Assembly (NCBI GenBank): GCA_037957365.1
Contig: JARHVA010006308.1
Location: forward strand, 712,001 to 776,000
Reading direction: 5' to 3'
Length of the DNA: 64,000 nucleotides
Source: Torreya grandis
Taxonomy: Eukaryota > Streptophyta > Pinopsida > Cupressales > Taxaceae
A program made the position numbers and the translations under genes. The notes under the pieces were generated by a model. It had not been told where the DNA came from. It did no database searches and saw only the letters and a list, made by a program, of their open reading frames with translations. This document shows positions 1 through 12,802 of this stretch, in pieces; the stretch's first letter is position 1; every line of letters starts with the position of its first letter.

Positions 1-925
1 AGGAATTTAAGGATAGTTAATACAAGGAAGGGCTCAATAAAAATTTAGGTGGGCATTCATGATTATATGTAGCATTAATCTCAATATGTGTGATCTTTCT
101 CCACCTTTACACACTAAATAGAGTCCCATAAACATTAATGTAAGATCTCAAAGAAGATGTGATTTCAGTCATTATGACCCATTCTCCACTCTCCCATGCA
201 TTACCCTATCTCTCCCATCCCTTGTTTCTATATATAGGCTTCTAAGGCTTGTAAATAATCCCTATCTTGGGCATGACTAGACTCTACCAAGATTGGACTT
301 TGTAACCTCTTTAGATGATTGTGTTAAGATTTCATTATTTTAGTATAGTGTGTTAATGTGAGTTTGATTTGCATACATGGTAGAAATTTTTTTATTATCA
401 AGTATTGATCTCACCTAGCTACTAGTTTATCCTATTATATAGGTCATACCTAGTGTTTGATGTCATTTTATTTTAGCTAATATTGGATACATTGACTAGT
501 CAATGCCTTGAATCATGCTTATTCCATTATTTCCCTCAATCTTTGACCAATTAGTGAAACCTTTGCATGAAATATTGATGCATAACAGACTTTTAGGTTG
601 TATATTTAGTGATTATTTTATCTCATTAGTGTCTTAAAAACTCAAGTAAGAGTGGATGAACAATCATTCTAGGTGCATCACCAATTGTAGCTTAGAGTTT
701 CCCTTTCAATTTCTCTCTTCCCCCTTTCCACCCCAAAAATGAGTAGGTTTTAGTAGAATTGTGTAGAATGATGCATCAGAGGAGCTAGCCTCATTAAAAA
801 TCTTAGAGGTCTAACCCAAGATTAGGTGTCCCATACCCTAGGGTCATTTCCATGATGGACTAGGTTTGAGCAAGAGGACCTGAAAACTCCCCTTTTAGCT
901 AGGGTATAGCCTAAGCCTCCAATAG
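1..925 (+). repeat. 5' LTR of element A (start cut by window edge)
   Basis: This stretch is matched, at roughly 80-85% by eye, by 4879-5689 and then 43271-43409. The pair flanks a 3.9-kb interior and is read as LTRs. Base 1 aligns with base 4879, so only about 10 bases of the LTR are missing at the left. Long shared blocks include the region around 265-330 (compare 5160-5230) and the 3' part 787-925 (compare 43276-43409). The right boundary is set where similarity stops. The plus orientation follows from the TATA box and the position of the PBS-like sequence on the right. Confidence 0.85.
229..236 (+). promoter_or_regulatory. TATA box in 5' LTR of element A
   Basis: TATATATA is followed by AGGCTT. 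The same position in the 3' LTR (5109-5129) is an expanded (AT)n tract followed by AGGCTT. This is a plausible core promoter of the LTR, with transcription expected about 30 bases downstream. Confidence 0.5.
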
Positions 926-3900
926 TTTTGGAATGGTTGGTTGGATTTAAAAAAAAATTCATTGGTGATGAGTTTTGGTGTTCTCTTCATCTAATCAAAC
1001 TTTGGATGCATATGTACAAACATCAATGGTGACTTCAATTATTCATCATCTAGTTTAAGTAGTGCAGGTGCCTAATCATCATTATTTAATATATATCATC
1101 ACTCTTTTGATCCATATGCTTATTCTCTACCTTAAAATCCTTCATAAAATATTATTAATGTTTATGGATTCATCCCATATGGTTTTCTATATTTATTACA
1201 TTAGCCTTCTCCAGCTTAAGATGTCCCTAATTTTCCCCAAACTGATCCATTTCAAATTGAAGGTAAATGCTCTCAGGCTATGAAAGGTACATGATAGACC
1301 GTAATACATAAAGGGGATATTGTAAATATATCCCTAATCACATCATTCATGGCATGAGAAATGCATTATAGCTAATGAAAGAATAATGGTCACCTATTGA
1401 GGGGGAAAATTAGAAAAACCTCTTAGGTGAGATGATGGATATACATGGTTACATTAAAAGCATCAAGGATAAGATAAGAAGTCTTGAAGAACATCAGGTC
1501 CTAATCCATAAACCTAATGTGTCTTCATATGCACCACCTTAGACCTCATATATGCCACCCATTCTTACCCAAAAGACCACTCCAAGTGACCCTTCAATTT
1601 TTCCATATTCTCCATTTGTTCCTTAAACTTTCCCTTCATTAAATTTAATCCAAGAGAGCCTTCAAAGAAATAAAGAGACTATTATTGAGAAACCTATTAT
1701 TGATATCCAAGATTCCATTTATCTTCCCCTAGAATCCTCTTTTACCTCATACTAGCCCTCTTGTGTTCCTTATCTTCATGTGACCATTGACCACCTTAAA
1801 GAGGGACTTTTTAAAGAAGAATATAGATAGATAAATTAAAAAAATTAGAGCTAAAAATAAGGAAAGAGGAAGAGAGTTAAAATAAAGAAAAGGTAGTTGT
1901 TTCTTACACATTCCCATTACAAAAATTAGTCAAGGAAGGCATTCAAAAAAGGAAAGAGGCACTGGTTCAGGAGCCACCTAGAAGAGCCCTCAAAGTCCCT
2001 ATTTAGAAAGACACTCTCCTCAACTACAAACAAGGTGAAATTTATTAACCTCCCTCCATCTCCCTCTTATAAAAAGAACCTATTTTTAAAAGGGAAGAGG
2101 GGGAAATTGCATTCATAGGCTAACCTAAATAGGATAATGCAAGTATATATGATGAGGAGATCATAATAGGCATCCCACTTCATTTACAAGGTGAAGAATT
2201 AGTTTTGAACCAGCCTTCTTGACATGACTTGTACACTAATTAAATGGATCTTAATGAGGATAATCCTTAGGTTGAAAATATAATAGACCTTGAATGGATT
2301 ACTAAAGGTCTATTTTACATAGATCAAGAAGAGGATTAGAACTAAGATCCAGAGGTTTGTTCATTTTAGGATGAGTTGTCAAATGAAGGTATCCCTAAGA
2401 GATTGGAGTTGGAGGAAAGGATATCAAACCTTGAGAAAGACAAATGTGTCTTTCTAGATCTTGGATGGTCAAATCAACCATCATTTATAGTTGAGGAACA
2501 AGATTAAATCTTGAGTGAGGTTAATGAATAAGACATTTTAGTGCTTAGGAAATGTACCTTAATGAGTTTCCACTTTGTGTGATAGATGAGGACATTGAGG
2601 GTGAGAAAATATTTCAATATTAGCATGTGATTCAATAAGAAGATACTAATCAACTCAAGATTAACATGCATACACCAATAAGTGAAAGGGAATTAGAGGA
2701 CTTATTTCATAAATTAAGAATAGGCTATGTTCCTCTCCATGGAGACTATGATCTGATTATGCATGAGGAGCATAATGATGAAGAAATAAAGTATAAGAGT
2801 GGGGTAAAATTTGATTTCTCAATGTTTGTATGATAAGAAGATGTCCTATCAAGTAGTTAGCTCAGTTGGAAGATGACAAGGAGGAACCATCAGAGTTTGT
2901 ACTTAATTTAGAGCACAAATTTGAGCATCAAAACAAATAATATTAAATTTCCTATCCACTCTAAGATTTTTTTATGTCCAATAAATTAGATTTCATAGGT
3001 AAGTTTATTTTTGTTATTTTTCTTGGAAAAGTGTAGCATCAATATGTTAAAAATTCACTTCTTCTCCATATTTGGTTGGCTATGCTCAAGCATGTAAATC
3101 ATACTAGATTAGTGAGAAAGGGTAGCTATTTTATAAAATTAGTCAATGTTTTTTTATAGGTTCCATTCTATTTGGTTAGTTTAGGGTAGGTAATTTTTAT
3201 GCTTTCCTATAAGTGCCTTATGCACATTTTATTCTAATTTTGTTTTTCCCTTCAATATGTGCCTTGGGCACTTTGTTCTATTTTGTTTATTTTAATCCTT
3301 ATTTCTTCAAGAAGAGTTATCCAGAGGGGCATTCAATTTGAGATTTAGATCAAATTATTTTAAAGAGAAAAGACTCCATGCCCAATGGATCAGAAAAGGC
3401 AAATTGTTTACATTCTCAAGCATAGTAGGCATGCTTCCCTATGAGTCACCAAAGATGTTGGCCAATTTTGGCCCACATACAAAGCTTCCACCTAGATTAG
3501 TAGAGTAGAGTTATTAAATGACCAAATGATCAAATGACTTGAATATAGTTCTAGATGGAATGAGTGGTCCAAAGATCACATACAACTTACAAAGCTATTG
3601 AAATAATTTAAGCTAGCTTAAAGTATAATTTGTTGATATTTGAGGAGTAGGTAGGTCCTCATGGTGTTCAATAAATTCACAGTCATGGGAGAGTTTCCAT
3701 AAGCCTCAAAAGTTCATTTAAGATTTGAAGATTCAAGAAACTATTCAAGAACAAACCTAAGTGAGCCATAACATATTGAAAGTCATACAAAAATGAATAG
3801 GTCATTTTAATTATACAACTTATAAGTACACTAAAGAAACCTTGTGAGGATAAATGATCACATGTGTTCAATGCTCTAAGTGAAAATATCATTGCCTACA

Positions 3901-4867
3901 AATTTCATGACTTGATGAGTTCTCTATCTCAAGCTACAAACATTTAAATTTAAACAAGTAGAGTAAGATGTTTGTGGGGACATCAAGTTAAATATACTTA
4001 ACAAGTATGATGTGCATGTAGATATTAAATATGGATACATAAATGTCAACTTAAAGCTTCTACAGACTGATACATGCATCCAAACATCAAGGACATACAT
4101 ACAAATGTCAAATTTGAGCCCTGATAAATAGTCATTTGAGATTAAATGGGTCCAAGATCAATGGTTCATGTTTAATAGTACCAAAAAAATCAATGGAGTG
4201 AGGATGAGGATAGTGTTAGTGGGTCCCCAAGATTAATGGAGTGTGTTTAATCATGCATTCAAAATCAATGGTGTGAGCTAGGGTCAAAAGATCAGTAGAT
4301 CTGAGGAGCAAATACACAAATCCCAAGTGTCAAAAGAGCACTAAACCATTATAAGATATATGTCTCATAGTCATTCATACATGGCAAATCTAACGATTTG
4401 AGATGAGTCAAAAGGTCAACATAGATTGGATCAAATGTATGACTACCAAGTGTCTCAATTTGGTAGGCTTAGGCCAATAATCGATAGCCAATGAATAGGA
4501 CAAGCCCAAGAAACTTCTAGTGGAGGTTGATGAAGCAATTTTCAACCCAAGCAAAGCCAATGCAAAGGATCTAAGATTGAGGATGATCCAAACTAAACAA
4601 AAATGAAGATTTTAAGGATTGACATCACCATTAAAGCTCCATAAATGTAGAATAGGTATTTTATACCTAATATATATCAAAGGTTGGAAATTTATTGATC
4701 AAATGAGACCAAACATCCAACAAGAGCTTCATACACATTCAAACTATAGGAAAACCAATAATTTGGATTGGTTTTCATCTATAGTGGACCCAGGGTTAGA
4801 TTTTAATGTAGGGAGAAGTTGGAGAAAGAATGGTGTGATTATTTAAACTATTTTTTTGAGGTGGCCT
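926..4867 (+). mobile_element. Interior of element A, probably non-autonomous
   Basis: The interior between the two A LTRs is only about 3.9 kb. Just after the LTR, tttggaatggttggttgg resembles the degenerate Asp-type primer site of element B. I find no protease, RT, RNase H or integrase motif in any frame. The left third has a decayed reading frame (separate entry). From about 2950 to 4860 I see only AT-rich non-coding DNA with short iterated phrases such as 'aatggtgtgagg' and 'gatcaatgg'. This suggests a LARD-like element that was mobilised in trans, or one whose pol was deleted. Confidence 0.55.
1396..2940 (+). pseudogene. Decayed ORF of element A, gag-like or unknown
   Basis: I do not recognise the protein. 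One frame starting near 1396 gives a coiled-coil-like segment (GEMMDIHGYIKSIKDKIRSL), then a Pro/Ser-rich stretch (near 1530-1640), then acidic and Lys-rich segments. Near 2400 a similar heptad-like stretch follows (LELEERISNLEKDK). Stops fall at TAG/TAA, often where Gln is likely. A coiled coil followed by a Pro-rich region would suit a gag N-terminus, but there is no zinc knuckle and no CA-like motif, so that is only a guess. It may instead be an accessory ORF of a non-autonomous element. Confidence 0.3.
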
Positions 4868-5689
4868 TGATGAATTAAAAACATTTAAGGACAATCAACA
4901 CAAGGAAGGGCTTGAGTAAATATGGTTTGGCCATTCATTATTACATGCAATAGTAATCTCGAGCTGCATAACCTTTTACCATCTTTCTATGCTAGATTGA
5001 GTCCTAAAAACATTAATGCAATCAAGATCTTGAGGAATATGTGATCTTAGTCATTATGACCCTTTATCTACTCAACCATGCATTCTCCCCATCTCTATTA
5101 TCCCTTTATTATATATATATATATATATAGGCTTATAATCCTTGAAAACAATCCCTCTCTTGGGCATGACTAGACTCTACCAAGATTGAGCTTTATAACC
5201 TCTTAAGATGAGTAAATGATCATGTTAGTATTTCATTATTCTAGTCTAGTATGTTAATGTCAATTTGGTTTGCATACATGGTAGAAATTTCTCTCTTTTC
5301 AAGTCCTAATCTCACCTAGCTAGTATTTTATCTTGTTATGCAAGTCATGTGTAGTGTTTGATGTCATTTGATTAGAGCTAATAATAGATACAATTTCTAG
5401 TTAGTGTCTTGAATCAGGCCTATTCCATCATTTCCCTCAAGATTTGATCAATTGGTGAAACCTCTACATGAAATATTGATGCATAAGAGACTTTAAAGTT
5501 GTAAATCCAATCATTATTTTGTCTCATTAGTGTTTTAGAAACTCAAGAGTGGATGAATAATCATTCTACATGCATCACCAATAGTAGTTTAGAGTTTCCC
5601 CTTCAGTTTATCTCTTCCCCCTTTCCACCCTAAAAATGAGTAGGTTTTAGTATCATTGTGTATTGTGATCCATCAAAAGAGATAGCCTC
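4868..5689 (+). repeat. 3' LTR of element A, first part
   Basis: Matches 1-786. It starts at or near TGATGAATT, after a G-rich tract (gaggtggcc) that could be the polypurine tract. It is interrupted after 5689 by the insertion of element C and then of element B. The rest of the LTR resumes at 43271. Confidence 0.85.
5685..5689 (+). repeat. Target site duplication of element C, left copy (GCCTC)
   Basis: GCCTC lies immediately left of where element C would begin once element B is removed. Its partner is GCATC at 43271-43275. The one mismatch fits the age of the insertion. Confidence 0.65.
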
Positions 5690-5690
5690 T
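5686..5690 (+). repeat. Target site duplication of element B, left copy (CCTCT)
   Basis: CCTCT directly precedes TGTAGACACC, the first bases of B's left LTR. A perfect copy is at 24043-24047. The first four bases are from element A and the T is the first base of element C's LTR. Confidence 0.9.
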
Positions 5691-7217
5691 TGTAGACACC
5701 AAAATTACGTCACACACATGTGCATAATTCCCTGTATCAAAACCCCCCTAAACCCATTTTAATAATAATAATTAATCTCCCTAACCCATACTTTTAACCC
5801 TCACACATTTAATTACGTTAAAATACTTAATTTAGTTAATTAAAACCCCTATTACCACCTTACCTGGCCACCTCATCCTATGACTAATTCTCCCCTCACA
5901 AGTCACCTCAAGACCTAGTCCCCTCATCCTAACTACCCAAGACTTATTCCCACTTCCAAACTAAACTCCTAGACAACTACTTCCTTCCTAACCTCTTTTT
6001 TTTACCATTTTATAATGAGTGTCACACTTGGCACACACAATAATAGAAAACATGCCAAAAAAAGAAAGGTTTACCTATTTTAGGGCCGCTAAAATCAGTC
6101 AACCCACAGCCAACATTGGTGGGATCATGGATGACATCGACAGGATTATCGACATCAACACTATAAGCCAAACTCCAACCTATAGTTCAGGTCAGTAAAA
6201 ATTAATAAAATGAATTCTTACTTTCTTTCAGGCTCTCAACATATTATTTTTTGGCATCCAGTCTTACAATCACCCTACATAAGTCAATCACAATCAACAA
6301 CTGAGCTCTTGAGGACCAACAACACCTACTTGTTCTCTCTATTTAGACACTCTAATTTGGACTCCCTGATAGGGAATATAAACCTAGAACTTATCATTCA
6401 ATGACTAGTAAAACTAAGTATATCATTGATATTGTAGGTTGTTTAATTATTTATTCTACTATTTCTTTATATCTACCGTGTACTACTTTACACACTTATG
6501 ACCATACCCCTATGAGGGAGTTACAAATCTTCCTTACTTATTTCCCCTTTACCTGACATACCAAATCTTTGACCAAACTTAACCAAGCCATAATATCCTT
6601 CTCATAATTCTCTCAACCTCCTTGAACTAATCTAAAAAAGTTCCCAAACTAAAAAAAGCCTTCTACAACTTTCCAGACAATTATTTCCCCTACTGACATT
6701 GGTAACTTTACTAACATGGTCACCTCACTACCCATCTTAACAGTATAACTAATATCAGTCACTCCCCTATCGATGTCAATGACTGTATATTCCTTAGCCT
6801 CTTTAAAACCTACCTAAACAACTTCTAAAACTCAAACAAATCACCTCACCTACACCATGTCACTCTCTACTGCATACAAGTTGTTAATAACAATAATTTT
6901 ATCTCTCTTTCACTCTCTCTTTACCTCTCTTTTAGTTGTTTATTATTCTTTTGCCTCTCAAAAGTAGGATGTCATCTCTAGGGAAGTTTCACACTTCCTA
7001 GAACAAACACGTAGCTTGACATCCCACTCATTTATCTACTAAAAAACATCTTGTGATAGTGTTTTATTATCTACAGGTAGTCTTCCCCAGCCAAAGAGGA
7101 GTGCTCACAATGTTTGGATATGACACACAAACTAAATCTAGGTTCATTCTAGTCACTTATCCCCATCCTTCTTTCTATTTTCCTTTAGACTTAAAATAGA
7201 TAAAATTTAGTGAACCA
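5691..7217 (+). repeat. 5' LTR of element B
   Basis: It begins TGTAGACACC and ends GTGAACCA, and aligns over its length with 22524-24042. It contains an (AAT)n stretch near 5760 and several copies of a short GACATC(G/A)-type motif (6129-6156, 6694-6776). I see no clear TATA box. Confidence 0.93.
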
Positions 7218-7221
7218 TTTT

Positions 7222-7240
7222 TGGCATGATTGGTGGGACC
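7222..7240 (+). promoter_or_regulatory. Primer binding site of element B, Asp-tRNA type (degenerate)
   Basis: TGGCATGATTGGTGGGACC follows the LTR after four T. It resembles TGGCGCCGTTGCCGGGGA, the complement of the tRNA-Asp 3' end used by many Tat/Athila elements. Several of the differences are the C-to-T or G-to-A changes expected of lost CpG/methylated sites; a few are not. Confidence 0.55.
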
Positions 7241-8563
7241 CTGGAGTTTTTCTTGGGTTTATTTCTTATTATAAACATTCATATAGATGCATTATAGTGA
7301 AAATTTCATTTCTTGCACTTCTTCCTTCTTCTCTTTTCTCTTAAAAATGAAAAAAATTAATATCTTATTTTCTGTTTCAAAGGCATTAAACTAAAATTTT
7401 ATTTCTTTTCTCCTTGCCTCTAAAATCAATTTGTCATTTTCCTTAACAAAAAAAGAGAATCACTTCTTTACTTCCTCTTGCATGCACATTAGGATAGTCA
7501 AATTCATACTCTATTCCTATTTCCTCTATGTTTTCATTTGAATCTAAACATTTTAGATTTGGGTTTAAAACTTACTACATTTCATAGTTTGCTTGTTGTA
7601 TATTAACTCACCTAGTTAATTACAAGCATTTTGAATAAATCATAGTACACCTATGTTACACAACCAAACCACATTCACATAAAAAAGCATCTAAACTCAC
7701 TTGAGAAAAGACCCATTAGTATTTCATCACCTCGTGGATCACCTTACACTACCTGGCTATCCTACTTGAATTTCACCACCAAGGGGAAAACCCAATCCAT
7801 TCTCTAGTGGAGTATAATCTCTAGATAGAAGGTATATTTTAGTTAAGTGGCCTGGCTCAACTCTAGGTTTTTGAAGTGTAGAGAGCAAGATCCTATAACA
7901 ATCTATGTACCTAATCTAACATATATTTCCTCTTGAGTACTAGACTAATCTAAAACTAGCTCTAGATTACTTTTTAGTACCTTTGATAACTAAATTCTCT
8001 TCTCACTATCTGATTAAGGCATAAGCCAACAGGTGACTAAAAATTAATCTCTAGGACTTAATAGTTGTTGGTTTAATTTAATTTTTTTGCTTTTTAATTG
8101 CCTTTTGTATTTTTTCTCAAGTTTTCTGAGTGTCATTCCTTCTTCATAGACCTTTTACATCCACAATTTTATCTATTTTTAGCCTCTAATAAATTAAAAC
8201 ATCATATTTTTTATTTTCTAGGATTTCATAATGATCGATATTGGTTAATACTACTAGTATTGATAGAATTTACCTATCAACATCAGTTATTCGACTGACA
8301 TTGGTGAACTATTCCTACTGATATCAATCATCCCTACCGACATCAACAACTATGTAGTTTCATCTACTCAAAATAACAAGCTAAAATATCCCATTTTCCT
8401 ACACTCAAACCTAGTTTTTCTTTATTATGTTTCAAATACAAGGTAGTAAGACTATTTAAACCACTTCTGCATGGTATTTACATGAGCTCAATCCAAAATT
8501 CTTGTCGATTATGTAAGTCATCAACCACTTCCACCTTCCCCTCTCACTTTTAGTTCTATCATT
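7241..8563 (+). other. 5' leader of element B
   Basis: No gene is seen here. The region is T-rich. At 8231-8348 it carries a cluster of alternating GACATC/GATATTGG-type motifs, also found in the LTR and the 3' region. Confidence 0.5.
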
Positions 8564-10370
8564 GTGTATACTTCAAATGTAGAGCATACTCCTATTCCTA
8601 ACCAAATTCCCATTGTGCCTGAGGGAGATCAAGATTTTGCTAAATTTCTTGGTCGTAATATGGTAGCCCTTCAGCATTACCTTGCTCTGAGCCAAACTTG
8701 TAACTCTTCAAGTGACCCAATCTATGGTATGCCAACATTTTTAATGGAGATAACCTCATTTTTAGTTGCATGCACTATTTTACCCATGGTTACACAAACC
8801 ACCACTTTGATGAGTAACCCAACTATAAACAATGTCCAAAATATAGCATCTCCAACTACCCAATCCCACCTAAACACTAGTGTAACATCCCTACTTTCAC
8901 AACCATAACTAGTTTAGCAAAGTCACACCCCATTCTAGAATTTAGTGGTACCTATTCCATCCACCCTCACACCTGTAATTACCTAATTTATGACTCACCC
9001 TTCATCTAGTCTAACTATGCCAATAATTCAACCTATAGTAATAGCAACCAAACAAGGCATAGTCTCCAACCCAATGGGACAAGTCCCTTTTCTTTCTACA
9101 CCTCAGCCTATGAATCATTATCCTTATGTTTCCCTGACACAACCTTAGTAAGTTATGTCATATGCTACATCTACTTCCTATTAGATTCCCTATAACTTAT
9201 GAGGAATCACCCAAATTAATCCCCCTCCAGACCTCATTAAGATGCTAATGGACAAGATGTCCAATCTAGAAACATCCATTTCTAGTTCAAAGAATATATT
9301 ATCTTATGATCAGTTATGCAATGAACCAATCCATCCTTATATGCCTATTCACCCTTATCCTAGCCAATGGAAGCTCCCTAAATTTGCTTGTTTCTAGAGT
9401 AAAAAGGACCCACAACAACACTTTCAATCATTTAGACATTCTTTTTATTTAATAGGACATGATGATGTGTTACTGCTTCGCACTTTCCCTATGTCCCTTT
9501 CAAGTGTTTCCTTGGATTGGTATAACTCTATAACTTAGCATTCCCTTTTCTATTTTACCCAACTTTCACAAATATTCCTAGAACATTTCTCTATTAACAT
9601 TTTGAAGAAGGTTTCTATAATGGACCTATAGTCTATCAAACAATTCAATGACGAGTCTATTGCAAATTTTATCACTCATTGGAGAAGCTTGATCAATCAA
9701 ATCTCCTTCTCCTTACCCCAACCTAATCTTATTGATATTTTCTCAAGTGTGTGTGCTAAGCACATCTCATCCACACTCTAGGTACAAACTTTTTACACAT
9801 TTGATGATGATTTTACAATGGTATGGAAACTCAAGGTTCGCACTATTGATAAAGGCAAAGTCAAGTTACAAAATAAGAATCCCAATACCAAGTTAAATGA
9901 CTCCTCCTATAAAACTTATCGCTCTAACCAAAAGGCTAAAGGCTCCACCAACATGGTGGTCATTAAATCAGCCTCTTCCACAACCACAAATCAATCAAAT
10001 TCTTTAACTTCTCAAAATCTAACCAAGTAATTCCAACAATGGTATGAATAAAGATAATACACTCCCATTCGGGAATCATATACATCTATCTTGGGGAAAT
10101 TATTACAAGGGGTCATAACCTTTCTTTAGATTAAACTCCTATATAGTTTAACCCTTCTTGTCTTATCCTAACTCGGTACAAGGAAGATGAGTTTTGTGGT
10201 TACCATCAAGTTAAAGGTCAGAACTCTAATAATTGCAAGACACTCAAGAACATTATTCAAGATATGCTTGATAGAGGTGAGCTCATCTTGGATAATCCTA
10301 ATGCACCTCCTAATAAAACTATGGATGTGTTCAAACACCCTTTTCCTAATTATTCACAAAATCTAAATAG
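8564..10370 (+). pseudogene. gag: gag of element B (capsid and first zinc-knuckle-like motif)
   Basis: This is decayed gag. The first open part starts with an ATG at 8564 and runs 114 codons before stops. The Retrotrans_gag (capsid) core lies at about 9380-9660, in a frame reading ...QQHFQSFRHSFYLIGHDD, then a PMSLSSVSLDWYNSI segment and FLEHFS, typical of the family. A basic C-terminal part (9818-10030) follows. At about 10195-10300 a motif FCGYHQVKGQNSNNC, then LKNIIQDMLDRGEL, resembles the Cx2H..Cx knuckle of Tat gag proteins. The protein would form the virus-like particle in the cytoplasm. In-frame TAG/TAA codons are scattered throughout. Confidence 0.8.
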
Positions 10371-11769
10371 TGTCTAGTCTATAACTAACTTAGGTGATCA
10401 TAATATCCATATGGTAAATATGGTTTTTCCTTTATCTTCAGTTCAGCCTGCCCCTCAACATGAGACACTTATTTCATCGACTCCTCCCCCACATTATGTG
10501 GCATCTATTTTTCCCATTGTTCCTCCTTAGGTAGAAGATCCTATTTCACCCATTCCACTCCTTTGAGAGGAAGAGCCTCCTTTGCCACTCCTTTTTCCAC
10601 CTAAGGAGCATGTAATCCCAATTTCGTTTGCACTTATATTACCTATCCTCTTATCACTTAAAGACCACACCCTAATTATTCCTCAACCACACATTGAAGG
10701 GAATATCATTCCTATATTATACCCTCTTTAAGAACCTTCTTACCCTACTTATCCTCCACCTATAGAGAGTAGTACCCCACCCACTTCACTTTTGTACCTA
10801 GAAGAGTCCATATCATCTACTCCCATAATAGAAGAGAGACCTATTGTACATATTTTAATTACACCACTCTTACCCATTATTTTACCTATGGAGAATCATA
10901 ATTTACCCATGACTTAACCACATGTTGATGGAGTAATATTACCTATGCTTTACCCTCTTTAGGAACCTACTTCACCAACCTCCCCTCCACCCATGGTCGA
11001 TCAAGTCTCTTCTCCCATCTCTATTAAAGAAGACCCCATTTTAGTTCTTTCTCATCTTTAGCCTAAAGTATCAGAAACCAATAACTTACCTCTTTCCCAA
11101 ACACCACAACTTTCTAAAGACACAACCCTAAGGACTACATCAGCTTTGTCAAAACCCTTGTCACATTTGGTAAAAAGTCTAGAATTTCTTAACTCCATGA
11201 AGCTTGACCATGTGGAATTTTGGGACTGGCTTAAGACTCTATATATAACATAATGAATGTCAACCTTTACCACCAATCCCCTTACTACCCTTTACCCTAA
11301 TGTATTTGACAAAGCTAGATTTTATTCACCAAAAGTACTATAAGTTTAGTTATTTATGTCAGAACCCTCATCCTCATAGGAATATATAACATTAAATCAT
11401 AACAAGCCTTCAGGTGTACACCCTGTTTCTAATTTAATTCATCGATAGGTGAAATTAAATATAACTCCTCAACCATAAGTTGGAGTTTCTCACCCTAAAA
11501 TACAAAATAATGTTAAGCCTTTTAGATCTCACCAATCCCTTCTTCAACCCTCAGCTTTACCATCCATTTTGGGGCCATAACCTTTTACTTTAGTTGAAAT
11601 ATCATCTAACCAAGACAAATAAAAGGTTAAGCTACCTCCACTCCTACCTTTGCCATCTGATAGGCCTCTCACATCTGACACTAAGAAAGTGGCAGTGAAA
11701 CATGTAACTCCACTATCACCAAACAAGACACCACATAAAATTACCTTTATAACACCAAAATAAAAGAAG
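10371..11769 (+). pseudogene. Pro-rich linker of element B gag-pol
   Basis: A long Pro/Ser/Thr-rich decayed frame lies between two knuckle-like modules. Phrases such as PPLLFPPKEH and LPIILPMENH recur in loosely repeated units; examples are near 10560-10620, 10690-10740 and 10930-11000, each around 'taccctctttaggaacct'. I see no catalytic motif. It is probably a spacer within the gag polyprotein that grew by internal duplication. Confidence 0.45.
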
Positions 11770-12420
11770 GTGTCCATTCCTATTAGTACAACAAGTGCAA
11801 ACCCACTTACAAGCTTTCAAAGGTTTTTCTTATGTCAGTTATTGCAATCTTTGGTAATAACTCTTCCTTCCATTAAGCATTATATTCCTCTTGGAATGAA
11901 TCCATCTTTGTTTGATGATGCACAAGTTTTTTTATATCATCATTCACCTGGACATGATACTGAGAATTGTAAACCCCTCACAATGGTTATTCAACAACAC
12001 TTTGATGTTGACACTCTTTTCAATGACACTACTGTTAAACTTCCTATTATTCCACCTTTGGCATCTATAGTGGCTCTTACTATTCCACCAAAATTCAAAC
12101 CCAAAGATGTCATTGTAACCACTTCACCACCTCCTTTACCAACTTTTCAAATCAACATAGTTAATGTGGCCACATGGTCACAAAACCAAAAAGATAAAGC
12201 TAAGGAAAAGGTCACTACACCTTGGACCCATCCCTTCACCAAAGACACTCACCTACTAATCCTAAGATTTCCATCTTGGGTGTTCCTAAAATAACATCTT
12301 TAGATGTTATTCAAAGCTCAATGGTGAAACAACTTCACCAAACTCTTATGAAAATGTCTTTGTATGAGTTAATCCATAACTCATCCCAACACTGTCAGGG
12401 TTTAATTAGTGATTTTAAAT
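11770..12420 (+). pseudogene. gag C-terminal knuckle and pre-protease segment of element B
   Basis: An open stretch of 174 codons starts at 11770. At about 11920-11990 it has FLYHHSPGHDTENCKPL, the canonical 'CAYH..xPGHDTxxCxxL' knuckle of Tat elements with the first Cys changed to Phe or Leu, followed by an amphipathic helix (MVIQQHFDVDTLF). It precedes the protease. A frame change near 12270 joins it to the segment ILGVPKITSLDVIQSSMVKQ. It is the second knuckle-like module in this element. Confidence 0.7.
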
Positions 12421-12589
12421 AAATTGAGGTACTATCAAATGATCCTCAACCTATTTTATCTTTAGTTAGCTCCCTCAATTCCATCTCCTTGATTGCTTCT
12501 GTAATTCATAAATTCCACTTCAACACCTTGAAGATTAGGATTCTACCCTTTTTATTACTGCATATATTAATCAAACTCATATAAAGAGA

Positions 12590-12802
12590 GTTATGATCAA
12601 TGGGGGATCTAGTATTAATATTATTTCCACTCATGGATACAAACAACTAGCCCTTCCTAACAATTACATGTCTCAAACTGATACAATACTCCATTCCTTT
12701 AATGATACTATAGCTACTACGGTGGGCACTATTGTCTTACATATTCGTGTAGGTCCCTACACAATTCTTGAGCTATTCTATGTTATGGAAGCATATTTTT
12801 AA
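12590..12802 (+). pseudogene. Protease of element B
   Basis: This is a retropepsin-like aspartic protease fragment. The active-site motif reads MINGGSSINI, where the Tat family has (I/V)DGG(A/S)xxNI, so the catalytic Asp is Asn. Later family features follow in order: a 'LHSFNDT' loop, then GTIVLHIRVGPYTILELFYV, the usual GTI..L...GP....F.V pattern. It would cleave the gag-pol polyprotein inside the particle. The loss of Asp alone would inactivate it. Confidence 0.75.

Noticed and set aside
1062..1283. Small ORF MQVPNHHYLI...
   Set aside because: Low-complexity AT-rich reading in the leader of element A, out of frame with the decayed ORF downstream.
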